DNA of 64,000 nucleotides. Origin: Ceratothoa steindachneri (lineage: Eukaryota; Arthropoda; Malacostraca; Isopoda; Cymothoidae). Position 1 is the stretch's first letter; each line of letters begins with the position of its first letter. Where the stretch lies: NCBI GenBank assembly GCA_963969495.1, contig OZ018317.1, positions 225,104,099 through 225,168,098 on the forward strand, given 5' to 3'. The notes under the pieces are model-generated. The model was not told the origin of the DNA, did no database searches, and saw only the letters and a list, made by a program, of their open reading frames with translations. Positions 23,743 through 35,281 of this stretch are shown one piece after another. Both the position numbers and the translations under genes were made by a program.

Positions 23743-25992
23743 GGTGAAAAAGTGGTTGGCAACACTGCTGACAGCTCATTGCTTACAATTTTAAGGTCAT
23801 ATAAATTTCTTTCACTTTCAATTTCACTCATATATTCAAGTGGTCGTATATCGGGTTTTTTCAAGTATTAAATCTAATGTTAAAATCAGTTATACCACAT
23901 CCTATCCCATATCCTTTTACTAACTTTTTAGTTTTATTACTAATACACCCTTCACTGTAACATTTCCTTGAAAATACTAAAGTAATTTAAACTACTGAGG
24001 CACCAAAGTTCTTCAAATAAAACAGCTTTTGATTTAAGAAAAATAAAAGGTAAGTCCAAATTTTTTTTTCTCTAACTCAATCAAATAAAACCAATACCAA
24101 ATGGTATTTGTTGGCTTTTAAAACCCTATCTTATAAATTAATTCACAATCTTCATAATAAATCATAAGAAGAAAGATTCAGATAAAATGTTTTCATTTGT
24201 TAGATAGACGTAGGTTAAATGTTTTAAACTAAGGTGTTTAAAACATTTAAGCTATTTAATAGCGTTGACTCGAATTCATTTGCTACCCCCAATGCTAGAC
24301 TGACTAGTGGGTGCGCTTTTAAATTTAGGTTCCTGTAGATTCTAATCAACCATATATGTCACTTTTTAAAATTTACATAAAATAGTAAATTTTAGAATGA
24401 TCTCTCAGGTAAAATTTTGTAGAATACAAAATTGTTTAAAAATAAGTTTAGTGCTCTCTGAAGAACCCTTCAAAGAGCGATAAACCTATTTTAAAACAAT
24501 TTTTTATTCTACTTTTTATTAATGGGTTAGTTCTATTGTGAGGTAGCGTAATAAAAGGAAAGCTTTTCGTGATCTTCTTTTAATAACGGTTCAACAAAAG
24601 GATTTATTTTATTTAAGGGAAGTAATTTGTCGCTATCTTTATTTGTCATTATCATAGATATGTTAAAAACAAATGGTTCAACAACCCTAAAGTATGGGGG
24701 ACATAAAAAGGATAAAAAAGAAGCTAATTTTCAGAGATTCGCTGAATAAATAGCTAGATGAAATAAGTGTATGGATGTTGTAATTGGATTTTGGTTATAA
24801 TCCGCAAAACCAAAATCTAGAAACTCCCAAATCCTTGAACACCTAAATTCCAAAGCAGCAAAGGTCAGAAATACACATAATCCCCAACCTAGTATACCAG
24901 CTTCAGGATTTTGTCCAGCCCCAGGTAAGAATGTACTACAACATTTCCTCTTTCAACATATTTTTTCCCCACGTTTTATGTCTTTCGGTTTCCTCTGAGA
25001 GCGATGGTAACGGAGAGTAGTTAATCTCTGTACTTTTCTAAGTTAAATAATGATCTTACATCTGGATTAGTGTATGTATGGGCGTAAGTTCATAATTTCT
25101 TCCAACTTAAATTTCATTTTAGATCAACTAACCTCAAGGTGATCTGGAATAATCGCTAATTACCAGGTTTTAATTATTTCTTTGTCGCTCTTCCTCTATT
25201 TATGTCATTAAAAGTTAGTTCCTTTTTCTGTTTATAAATATTCAAAAGGGCCAGGAGAAAATTCTGCTTAAACACTTTTGTTTTTAATTTAAAATGTTTT
25301 TAATTTGGTAATGGTGTTACCACTTTCTTAGTAAGTCCCTACTGATCAACGTGAGATCCAAACCACAGGTATCTTCTGTATATGACAGCTGCCATAAAAT
25401 CAGCCTGAATCGAGACTACATCCGTTGGTTAACCACACCGTATGCGGCTTAACTTGACTATAATTGGAAGCACTGTTTCTGCTCGGTCGTAGCCTTTTTA
25501 TGTTTATATAGAGCCTTCTTTCCCATCTCGTTTTAAACCACTTCTTTCATACAGTTTCCTTGAACTTGTCACAAAATAGAGGAGTAGTTTGTTATCTTAC
25601 CTACCCAGCTGCAAATTCTGTTTTTTTCTTTTGTACCCACCAAAATTTATGTGATACCAAAATCTCCAATATTATTTGGAAACTATGGTTAAATTTTGAG
25701 TGGCAAATAAATTCAGGCGTTCCTTTAAAATTATACTTATAATATTTCCACCCTTAAATAATGCAATAAACCAAGGAATTGTTATTTTTCTTTTTTGAAA
25801 CTATTACCTATGCATGGCGACTTTTGAGACACATCAAATGAGTCGAAGAGAATGAAAATAATAGTCTTCAAACAATAGATAAGTTACAATATATGCAAAG
25901 GAAGTCTTACCCTGACGCGGGGTATCCTCGGTTAGAGAGACAAACCACGATAGGCGCCCTTTATAACAAAGGCTTATAATAATTCGTTCCTG

Positions 25993-25995
<3 letters not shown>
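23740..25995. other. AT-rich DNA without recognised genes
   Basis: No frame over about 80 codons outside repeats, and no motif recognised on either strand. Confidence 0.4.
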
Positions 25996-25997
<2 letters not shown>

Positions 25998-26051
<54 letters not shown>

Positions 26052-26070
26052 AAGAAAGAGAGAGAGAGAT
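25998..26070. repeat. (GA)n microsatellite on the 3' side of a LINE
   Basis: agagag tract with a few interruptions; directly abuts the 3' tail of the minus-strand LINE. Confidence 0.95.
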
Positions 26071-26083
26071 AGAGTGTGCAACA

Positions 26084-27870
26084 AGGAGTAACAAGGAAAA
26101 GAGGTACCCTAGTAAACCTCACGATCCATTCAAAGAGGTTCCCCTTATGTGAACACTTGAGCAGACGCAGTCCTCTAAAAGGTCCAATTGACGCTCTAGA
26201 AGAGCACTCTCACCACGCTTCAAGTCTCCAAACGGCTATTTTTCAAGACTTTGTCTAGTCTCGACTTAAATTGTTCAACAGTCGCTGTTGACAACTTCCA
26301 CTGGAACTGCGTTTCAATGGTCGCAGATGTGAAATATTTCCCACACAGTTCACGCTAGTAACGCTTCAGTTCAAGTTTGTAGCCGTGATTTCTTGTTCTG
26401 CTCTGGCTAAGCTGGAAAATATCCCTGTAGTCTACAATGTCAAAGCCTCGAATTATTTTGAACACTTCGATAAGCTGACCACACAGCTTCCGGGTCTGCA
26501 GCGAGAACAATTCTAACTCCCGTAATCTATCTTCATAACTCTTGTGCCTGTCTGATAGAGGGAATCAGTTTGGTTGCTCTGGTTTGCACACGTTCTAATC
26601 TTGCGCTATCCTTTCGAAGCGAAGGACTCTAAAATTGTACGGCATACTCCAGGTGCGGTCGGACAAAGGAGTTATACAAACACAGTACAATCTTCTTGTT
26701 CCGATATCCAAACTGTCGCTTTATATAACCTAGCATCCTTTGAGCTTTCTTATCCGCATCAATACACTGCCTCGAGAACTTGAGATCACTAGTTATAGTT
26801 ACACCCAAGTCCTTCTCAGTGCCGGTGTATTCAAGAGCAGTGCCCTTAAGGATATACTGAGATTGGGGGTTTTGGTGGCCGATATGCATCACTTTGCATT
26901 TGTTCACGTTAAAAGGCATTTGCTAGGTGTCTGACCACTCCCCAATCTTCCGAAGATCATCTTGAAGGCGGGCAGTATTTCATTCCTTTTGACGTTCATA
27001 CCAAGCTTGGTATCATCGGCAAATTTAAAAATCTTGGCAACTATGTCACCGTCCATGTCGTTGACGTAGATGATGAACAGTAGTGGTCCTAGGGCAGAAC
27101 CTTGAGAAACACCGCTAGTTACGGGCCCACACTCAGAAGCCAGGCCATTTACGACCACCCTTTGACGTCTGCCATTTAGCCAGTTTTCTATCCAACTTGC
27201 TACATTTACATCTATGCCCAGCGCACGCACTTTCCGGAGGAGGCGGCGGTGTGGTACCTTATCGAAGGCTTTTTGAAAGTCTAAGTAGATAACATCTACT
27301 GCCTTATTCCGGTCGTGCTCACTGAAAACGAAGCGGAAGAATTCCACAAGATTCGTTAGGCCTGACCGTTGCCTTTTGAACCCGTGCTGGGAACTCCTCA
27401 TTCGCACGTTGGACTCTAAATATTACGTCATTTTGTCCACTAAGATGCTTTCCATGAGTTTACCGGTTATTGAGATTAAGCTAATAGGTCGGTAGTTCGA
27501 CGCCTGGCTAGGGTCTCCTTTCTTAAGGATAGGAGTCACCTCCGCCTGGCGCCAGTTTCTAGGAACGCATCCGTTCCGGATTGACACATTGGAGATTGTG
27601 CTCAGATGTCTTGACACTTCATCGCGCACTTCTTTCAACACATTAGGTAGAAACCCGTCCGGGCCAGGGAACTTTTTAGTCTTTAGATCAGTGATCTTTT
27701 TTTCTATTTCTCCTTTGGCGAAGCTCATTTCCTCCAGCTTTTCCCCCAAGTAAAAATCCGTGGGCTGTGGGATGGGACCACACTCTTTAATAAATACTGA
27801 AGAGAAGTAGTCGTTGAGGAGGTTATTATTTTCTGCATCTGAGTGCTTTAATGCGAATCATGCGAAGGAT
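26084..27870 (-). pseudogene. 5'-truncated CR1/jockey-like LINE copy, minus strand
   Basis: Read on the minus strand, it begins in the linker before the RT (NNNLLNDYFSSVFIKECGP), then VTPILKKGDPSQASNYRPIS, SQHGFKRQRSGLTNL, IYLDFQKAFDKVPH, GVSQGSALGPLLFIIYVND, KFADDTKLGMN (intact FADD), MPFNVNKCKVMHIGH, EKDLGVTITSDLKFSRQC, and the C-terminal region ending in the caaggagtaac tail (minus sense gttactccttg). It is open over long stretches, with breaks near 27415, 26910 and 26625, so it is younger than the copies at 1.6 and 23.3 kb but still dead. Both ends abut (GA)n. Confidence 0.92.
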
Positions 27871-27889
27871 TGAGAGAGAGAGAGAGAGT
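27871..27889. repeat. (GA)n spacer between two LINE copies
   Basis: Short gagaga run joining the 5' end of one truncated LINE to the 3' tail of the next. Confidence 0.9.
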
Positions 27890-28315
27890 AACAAGAAGTA
27901 ACAAAGAAAAGAGGTACCCAAGTAGACCTTACGATCCGTTCAAAGAGGTTACCTTTAAGCGAACACTTGAGCAGGCGCAGGCCGCTAAAGGGTCAGATTG
28001 ACGCTCTAGGAGAGCACTCGCGCCACTCTTCAAGTCTCCAAACGACTATTTTTCATGACTTTGTCTAGTCTCGACTTGAATTGTTCAACAGAGTCGCTGT
28101 TGACAACTTCCATTGGAACTGCGTTCCAATGGCCGCAGATGCTATATGGAAAGATTTCCCACAAAACCACGCTGGTAAGGCTTCAGTTCATGTCTGTAGC
28201 CGTGATTTCTTGTTCTGCTCTGGTTAAGCTGGAAAAGATTCCTGTAGTCTATAATGTCAAAGCCTCGAAATATTTTGAACACTTCGATAAGCTGACCACG
28301 CAGTCTCTGGGTCTC

Positions 28316-28317
<2 letters not shown>
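27889..28317 (-). pseudogene. 3'-end fragment of the same LINE family, minus strand
   Basis: Begins in the RT C-terminal region at ETQRLRGQLIEVFKIFRGF directly after (CT)n in minus sense, continues FDIIDYRNLFQLNQSRTRNH and ends with the gttacttcttgttac tail. The parallel copy at 26.1 kb has nearly the same 3' sequence (the + strand reads gagtcgctgttgacaac here and cagtcgctgttgacaac there). Confidence 0.85.

Positions 28318-28382
<65 letters not shown>
28318..28382. repeat. (GA)n microsatellite on the 5' side of a LINE fragment
   Basis: About 65 bp of agagag, then tgtgtatgtg. It is fused to the truncated RT frame. Confidence 0.95.
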
Positions 28383-28386
<4 letters not shown>

Positions 28387-29450
28387 TGTATGTGTATGTG
28401 TGTGAGCACTTTGACGGCTGGTTGTCAAGTGATGTTGCTCCTTCCAGTGAGTAGCTCGTGAGAGGGTACTGCTCAGTCTGAATCGGCACTAGGCTCAGTT
28501 AATTAACTCGCAACAACCCATAATTATGTTGACAAGATTTATTTTAGACTAAATCCTAAATATATGAGGGGATTCGGTTCCATTCTTTAGATGATGTTTA
28601 AAATGCAGTTTTGCGAGGTTTTAATTCAAAGAATATAGAATCGTCAGGAAAGAATTAGAATCTAGTAAACGCAGGATAGATGGAAAATATGTAATAAATA
28701 TAATATTTAGTTGTGGGGATTTGTTTAATAAACCCTTCCTTTATTGTTTTCTAGGAATATTTAGCTCAACCTTGTATAGGCTGGCAGCGGTATATTCCAA
28801 TGCTAAATTTTATATTGCCCAGCATTGGTTAATGATCTTAGCTCGACAGATATAAAACAATACAATAGCGGACGGCACAGCAAAGTGCTAGACGCCTGGT
28901 CCTCTTACTCATAATGGAAGGCAATATTTAGTACGAAGAGCGGCACTTGAAAAAAATGTCCGTGGGCCTCACTAGCTTAAACCGGGTTCAATTTCAGGCT
29001 AGAGTGGACACTAAAATTTTCGGTGCTCGTAGGGAGCCAGCCGTCTGTCGACGGTGCGTTGTGTAACATATTCATGCAAACAACTTTATCCATATGTATC
29101 CTCACACAACCAGTTAAAACATCGCTTATTTCTTCCATCTCTCCTCACTTCACACACACACAACCCATCCAATTCCAAACTCTCTTAATACGGAACTGGT
29201 AACTCTCCCTTAATCCCTCATGGGTGGCAAAATTTAATACTAGTGTTTTTCTCGCCCCCCCCCCCCCTCTCAACGAGGCCGGGACCATGCTGTTCTTAGG
29301 CTTTCCAGCGATTGTCATTACTATTATTATGTGAATTTCATTATCCGGTTTAGGGCGTTGTCCACAATTAGAAGAGGCTGGTAACACAATTGAGTTTAAT
29401 TATAATAATAGCACTAAAATAATGCCAATAACAAAAATAATATAATGAAA
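28383..29450. other. No recognised feature
   Basis: AT-rich; includes a c homopolymer of 13 near 29247 and a short ataata-type run near 29401. No gene seen. Confidence 0.35.
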
Positions 29451-29571
29451 TATAGGGTTATTAAAAAAGAATGAACCGATTTCAGTACGTAATATTTTAT
29501 TAAGAAAGAGCAATTGAAAACTCCAGCAAAGTCACAAGTATTCTTCTCACAATCAACTTTTATTTCCTATC

Positions 29572-30525
29572 TTATAAGTGTTTAATGTGGCCACCACCTG
29601 CAGCACGGGCAACATCAATGCTATAAGAGAATTCCTCCCAGACGCGTATTAGCATATCACGATCCACTGAATTGATCGCTGTGGTTATTCGATGTTTAAG
29701 GTCATCGAAGTTAGTGGGTAGCGGTGGATCATAAACGCGATATTTTACATATCCCCACAAGAAAAAATCACACACGGTGAGGTCTGTGGATCTCGCAGGC
29801 CAAGCACAAAGAGCAAGGTCTTGGGTCTCCTTCTGACCAATCCATCGCTGGGGCACGTTTTCATTTAAAAAAGTTCGAACGATCAGGTTCCAATGGGGCC
29901 GTGCTCCATCTTGTTGAAAAATGAAGTCATGCGAATCTGCTTGCAGTGAAGTGAAGAACCAGTTTTGGAGCATATGGAGAGAGGTTTGTCCTGTAACGCT
30001 GTCTCCTTCAAAGAAAAAGGGACCATAAACTTTGTCCTGAGACACAGCACATAAGACTTTCACCTTAGGGGAATTTCTTTCATGCTCAACTGTTTCATGT
30101 AGATGATCTGTTCCCCAAATACGCATATTTTGACGATTGACTGCCCCGCAAGGGAAAAGTCGCTTCATCACTAAAAAATAAACATGAAAGGAAGGTTTCG
30201 TCTTCCATCATCTCCAGCATTGAATCGCAAAATTCCATCTGCTTCCTTTTGTCGTCTTTGGTAAGTGCCTGAACGAAGCTTAGCCTATATGGTTTCAGAT
30301 GTAGACGTATTCTTAGCACATTCCAGGTAGTGGGGTGAGGGATCTCAAGCTCACGGCTAAGTCAATTTGTGGACGTCCGCGGGCTTCCTTCAAACCCGGC
30401 ACGGATTCTCGCCACTTGTTCCGCCGAAACTCGTGATCGCTCTTGACTTTTTCCTTTACACAGACACCCGTTCTCTTGAAACTCTCAAAACCAACGTCGA
30501 ATATTCTTAGGAGAAGGCAGATTAA
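29572..30525 (-). pseudogene. Mariner transposase, main part
   Basis: Minus-strand frames give, in order, an HTH region (NIRRWFESFKRTG), HLKPYRLSFVQAL, the first catalytic region SDEATF, the second FQQDGARPHW, then WIGQKETQDLALCAWPARST and DLTVCDFFLWGYVK holding the third Asp, and the end AAGGGHIKHL. This is a Tc1/mariner DDD-type enzyme that cuts at the TIRs and inserts at TA. A frameshift near 30130-30180 splits it in the region after SDEATF, and another break lies near 30330. The N-terminus is displaced to 34145-34252 by the nested insertion. Confidence 0.88.
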
Positions 30526-30898
30526 TTACACTAGTCAATAATAATTTTGCTACTTGGATATTTACTTGTGATTTATACTAAATCGCGTATGCTGATTCCG
30601 AATATGTAATCAGATTGTTCGAGCACGTAAGGTTCCTGAGTTACACACATACTCTTTAGTTATACATATAGGCAGTGTGGCTTCGGCTACCGTAGTGAGA
30701 GGATGTGTTTTGTGTGTTTGGTTCCTGCGTTACACTCCTGCTTTATCACGTTGTCAAATTTAGCCATTATAGTAGTAGTGTTGAAATGGAATTTACATAC
30801 AGTGATTAATTGCATTTTTATTTCAGATTCATCTCTCAATTACTTTGTAAATGGAATAAGATTGTACAAAAGTATATAACAGGATATATACAAACTAA

Positions 30899-33812
30899 AT
30901 GGAAAACATCAATCGGTGAGGATCTATAAATATCGCTAGACAACTTTTGTTATATCTGTGGAAGATATACTCCAAGCAACCAGCGGAAAAATTTTGCTAA
31001 AAGAGTGAAAACTGCATACAATATTACTTTGGTTGTAGAGTTGGTGACCAAGACAAACCCTGGGCACCTTACAAATTTTGTACTGTGTGTTCTGCGGGAC
31101 TCACACAGTGGTTAAATGGCAAAAGGAAGGGTATGCTATTTGTTGTACCAATGGAGTGGCGTGAGCCAACAAATCGTGTATTTGATTGCTATTTTTGTAT
31201 GACAAATATTGCGGTATTCTCAAATAAGAACAAGTCAAAAATTGTAAATCCAGATTGTAAGTCAGCTATAAAACCAGTCCCCTATAATATGGATATGCCA
31301 ATCCCAGTTCATCCATCAGCTAGTGCAGTCGAAGAAGATGATTCATCTTCTGAAAGCTGAAAGGAGGATAATAATGACAATGAAATGTATGAGGATGATT
31401 CTAAGGAAAAGAAGATCCAGTTAATAAATTAAGAAAGATCGAATGATTTGGTGAGGGATTTGTCATTGTCAAAGGAGAACGCAGAACTGTTTGGCTCCAG
31501 ACTACAGCAATAGAATCTTTTAGAGGACGGTGTAAAAATATCTACTTTCCCTAAACGACATGAGGCCTTAGCTGCCTTCTATAAAGAAGAAGATGGCGTT
31601 TGTTTCTGTACTGATGTTACTGGCCTCATGAATCAGCTAGGAAACGAGCATTTACCTGAAAAATGGAGACTATTCATCAATGCAAGCACTGCTAGCCTCA
31701 AAGCTGTGTTGCTACACAATGGTAACAAAATACCTTCAATTTCTGTCACACTTATTGTTGAGATGATAGATAGAGACATATGACTCATGAAATGACATAT
31801 GAAATTTATTTTGGATGGTGTTCATTACTCGCATCATAAGTGGAATATATGTGGTGATCTAAAGGTAATTTCCTTACTTCTTGAACTGCAGCTAGGATAT
31901 ACAAAGATATGTGCTTATTATGCCTATGGAACAGCCGTGATGACACGAATCATTATATTGTCAAAAATTGGCCCAAAAAGAAGAACACATAGTTGGCCGA
32001 TACAATGTGAAGCACATGTCTTTGGTACATCCACAGAAGATCTAGCTTCCACCACTTCATATCAAACTTGGACTTATCACGAATTTTGTTAAAGCAATAG
32101 CGCATGATTCTGATGGATTCCAGTATCTCAAAGAGAAATTTGGTGCAAAGAAAACCGATGCTTAACTTAAAGCTGGCATTTTGTAGGGCCGGAGATCAGA
32201 AAATTGATACGTTGCAGTAAGTTCAGAAATAAACTAACTCCACTTGAGTTGGCAGCATGGGATTCATTTGAACATGTAATGCAGAACTTCCTTGGTAATC
32301 ATAGGGCTGAAAACTATGAAGAACTAGTGGACAATATGCTAAAGGCCTTATGGGGGAGGGCTTTCTTTATTATAATCTCATTTATTTATTAATATTTTTG
32401 TTCATTTTGATTTTCCCGATGCAGATTGTCTTCCTCAAATCCATTTTCAAGAACTTCTTGACTGAAATTCCTTATTTCTTTCAGTTAGCCCTTCAAACAT
32501 TTGTCTTCCCTTTATCTTGACTTCCGTATTCTTCTTGGCTGGATTGGTCCTTAATCGTCGTTTTCTTTCTTGATGCATCTTCTTTGCTTACATTTATTTT
32601 CTTCCATTTATCTGGGTTGATGATTTCTTCTTGATTCTTGTTGAGTTGGTCCTTCACGCGTTTTCTTCCATTTTCTTTCTTGAGAGATCTTCATAAAAGT
32701 TTTTGGACTGTTGAGTTTCGAACGCGGTACCTCTTAATTTAAACGCCAACACTCTAGCCTCACGACTAGAGTATCGGCCATTTATATTATCGAGTTGGAA
32801 GGAATTTTCTCTCATACATTTTCGTACCCCTACACAGGTCCCTTTCTAGAAAGCGGAGTGAATTTTAGGATTTGGGAGAGACTAGCCTTGGATTTCTTAA
32901 TCGAGGAGTAGTAGCTCTCTCTCCTACGGCCTCCGAGTCTGCGGGATGAGTGGAGCTAATTTAGAGGGATTGAGGAGAGAACGAAGTCTTGTCTCTAATC
33001 ACTGAGTAATGGCTTCTACTTTCCCAGGTCTCCGAAGTTCCCAGCAGCACTTTTTCTTAAATCTCTAGTAGAAGGGCAGGTGCATTTGTAACGAAGATCA
33101 GAAGATTGTTCAGCCGTTGAGGGTCACCACTTATGGGGAGGGGGGGGGGGAGCATATCCTTCTTATCCCCATTTATTTATTTATCAATATTATTCTTGCT
33201 TTTCACTTGGTTTCCTCGATGCATTTTCTTCTTCTTGACTGAAATTCCCTATTTATTTTAAGTTTGCACTTCAAACATTTGTCTTTTATTTATCTTGAGT
33301 TGATGATTTCTTGGTCCTTCTTGTTTAGTTAGTTCTTCAAGCCGTTTTCTTTCCGTTTTCCTTGACTTCCGTTTTCTTTCTTGAGAGATCTTTATAAGAG
33401 TTTTGGGACTGTTGAGTTTCGAACGCGGTACGTCTTGATTTAACGCTAATACTCTAGCCTCACGACTGGCCTTAGTCCGTCTTGGTTGGTAATTTTATCG
33501 GCCATTTATATTAGCGAGTTGGAAGGAATTTTCTCTCGTACATTTTCGCACCCCTACAGCCTATCAAAGAATGCGGTATCGGATGTCTCTTAAGATGCAT
33601 TTCTTGCATTCCCCCTCTAGATTTCTTTCCATCTAATATGTGTAATATTAGTCGCGAACATGGGAAAAGGTTCCACCGAGATATCGCAATGATGAAAAGC
33701 AGTTATCAAGGCCACTTCAACGAAAACATGATGGATGACTACTGCTGGTTCATACAACGGGAGGATCTTATATCCACGTACAAGCGCAGGAGCAAGAGTC
33801 TCAAACATTTTT
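30899..33812 (+). pseudogene. Orphan transposon-borne protein, copy 1, broken
   Basis: Pieces in order: a Cys-rich N-terminus (FCYICG near 30950; PMEWREPTNRVFDCYFCMTN near 31150-31205), an acidic Pro/Ser linker, DLSLSKENAELFGSRL near 31460, LPEKWRLFINAST and SLKAVLLHNGNK near 31650-31730, NICGDLK near 31845, GPEIRKLI near 32190, AENYEELVDNMLK near 32310, then after a 1.2-kb insert MSLKMHF near 33575, EHGKRFHRDI near 33650 and MDDYCWF near 33735, ending at the TGA at 33810-33812. It has several frameshifts and stops, including after 31083 and 31360. The order matches the copy at 52.2-54.3 kb, but here the intron after GDLK is absent. Function is unknown; CxxC pairs suggest zinc binding, and the C-terminal E/H/D motif could be catalytic. 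Confidence 0.78.
32350..33562. repeat. Insertion inside the orphan gene, with a duplicated SINE-like block
   Basis: Two direct copies (about 32370-32837 and 33172-33558) share ttcttgactgaaattcc, caaacatttgtctt, tttctttcttgagagatct, gactgttgagtttcgaacgc and gagttggaaggaattttct. On the minus strand gcgttcgaaactc resembles a pol III box B, so tRNA-derived SINE origin is possible. The gene frame resumes after 33562. Flanks ggccttat and agcctat may be a worn target duplication. Confidence 0.6.
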
Positions 33813-34144
33813 GAAGAAATTTATAGTTAGGTGAGTACTACCTCTTTTATATGTAATACATATCTTGTCTAAACTGCAAAAGGATGTACATAATGCCAAA
33901 TAGGGTGCCCTGATTCCGAACCTATGCCCAGAAACGTCTCATTCTTCTCAAACTCGTAATAAATATATCATTAATTGATCTGAGGTGACAAAGTGACCCA
34001 TATAGCCTAGTTGCATAACCTAGGAACCTTATGTGATAGGACAAATCTGAGCACATATTTAGAATCAGCGCACCAAAATTTGTTAGTTACAACAACATTT
34101 ACTCAAGTAGCAGAGACGAAGTTAAAATTTGTTGGCTAGTGTTA

Positions 34145-34252
34145 TGAATCGCCTTCGAAAAGCACGCTGCACCGTGAGAACCGATATTTTTTCGCGAACT
34201 CGAGTACGCAGAACGCCTTTTGCTCAGAACTCGCCATTCCGAGGATGAACAA
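34145..34252 (-). pseudogene. Mariner transposase, displaced N-terminus
   Basis: Minus strand from an ATG near 34252: MASSEQKAFCVLEFAK, then after a small frameshift SVLTVQRAFRRRF. The frame continues into the part ending near 30525 once the nested insert is removed (RRRF then INLPSPKNIRRW). Same reading frame at the join supports a single interrupted gene. Confidence 0.8.
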
Positions 34253-34569
34253 ACAACTCAACGTTGCCGGAGGAACAACGCGATGCGACTACAGCGCCCC
34301 TGTGTGAGCTATTCAAACTTAGATAAGAGTAACTCTTATTTCAACTAGTCACTGACTTATTCAATGACGATGCTTGAAAAATGATGCAATGCGTCATGAA
34401 ATTGGTTCATTCTTTTTGAATAACCCTGTAATATGAATAATAATAATAATATTTTGATAATTTAAAATAAGTAAAACCTATTTTTGTCTCAGGTTTGTAA
34501 CTACCAAATCCCTATTCCTCATCAGTGGGATTCTTCCGGGTATGTATTCACTAGCAAAACACACAAGCG

Positions 34570-34571
<2 letters not shown>

Positions 34572-34634
<63 letters not shown>
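34572..34634. repeat. (CA)n(TA)n compound microsatellite
   Basis: About 30 bp of ca repeats followed by about 33 bp of ta repeats, next to the left arm of a large inverted repeat. Confidence 0.95.
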
Positions 34635-34640
<6 letters not shown>

Positions 34641-34646
34641 TAATAA

Positions 34647-35156
34647 TAAAAAACACTGTTTTGTAGCATAAAATTTATTAAAGCGGGACTAGTTTCGATA
34701 TGTAGTTTCCCATATCATCTTCAGTCGTTAACTAAGAGAAATCGATAAAGAAAACTGAAATACTTGAATAGATAATAACATACAACTGACATTAATCCGG
34801 AGACGATAGCTTTATGTGATTTACAATATCCTTTAAAATGATTTTTGACACATAGGGACTACATTTATGCTGCCCTTCTGGCAGATTAAATTTGGAATTT
34901 CTTTGATTAATGTGGATTCAATAATTTTTCTTAAAATAGTTACAATGGTATATATCAAACCTCAATTTAAAGGATATTGTAAATCACCTAAGGCTATCGT
35001 CTCCAGATTAATGTCAGTTGTCTGTTATTCTCTATTCAAGTATTTCAGTTGTCTTTGTCGATTTCTCTTAGTTAACGACTGAACATGATATGGGAAACTA
35101 CATATCGAAACTAGTCCCGCTTTAATAAATTTTATGCTCCAAAACAGTGGTTTTTA
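34647..35156. repeat. Inverted repeat of about 190-bp arms, Penelope-like terminus
   Basis: Arms 34647-34836 and 34966-35156 are reverse complements with few mismatches, around a 130-bp loop. Each holds, reading outward, CTGAA(G/C)ATGATATGGG, then AACTACATATC and GAAACTAGTCCCGC, the kind of hairpin found at Penelope-like element ends. No coding sequence is left. (TA)n lies outside both arms. Confidence 0.8.
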
Positions 35157-35191
35157 TTGTACATTTAATTTACTCGTTATTGAGTGAAACA

Positions 35192-35279
<88 letters not shown>
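35192..35279. repeat. (TA)n microsatellite
   Basis: About 88 bp of perfect ta repeats outside the right arm of the inverted repeat. Confidence 0.97.

Positions 35280-35281
<2 letters not shown>

Larger units (their letters stand above)
30529..34141 (+). mobile_element. Candidate novel DNA transposon, copy 1, nested in the mariner
   Basis: The ends are CACTAGTCAATAATAATTTT and, complemented from the right, CACTAGCCAACAAATTTTAA; a second shared block GCTACTTG(G/A) with (A/T)T(A/T)TT-type sequence follows in each. TTA flanks both sides (30526-30528, 34142-34144), and the mariner reading frame is restored if one TTA is kept. These are the marks of a cut-and-paste DNA element. It carries an orphan protein gene on the + strand and is itself interrupted at about 32350-33560. 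No transposase of a family I know is present. Confidence 0.75.
29453..34428 (-). mobile_element. Mariner element with TIRs and TA duplication, split by a nested element
   Basis: The left end TAGGGTTATTAAAAAAGAAT and the complement of the right end CAGGGTTATTCAAAAAGAAT match at 18 of 20 positions and continue as GAACC(G/A)ATTTCA. Each is flanked by TA (29451-29452 and 34429-34430), the target of all Tc1/mariner elements. The transposase is on the minus strand. Removing the nested element at 30529-34141 with one TTA leaves about 1.36 kb, a normal mariner length, and brings the two transposase parts into the same frame. Confidence 0.88.

Noticed and set aside
25834..26094. Ser-Leu repeat frames over (GA)n (also 28142-28489)
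   Set aside because: Microsatellite translations; in the second case only the fused LINE fragment is real.
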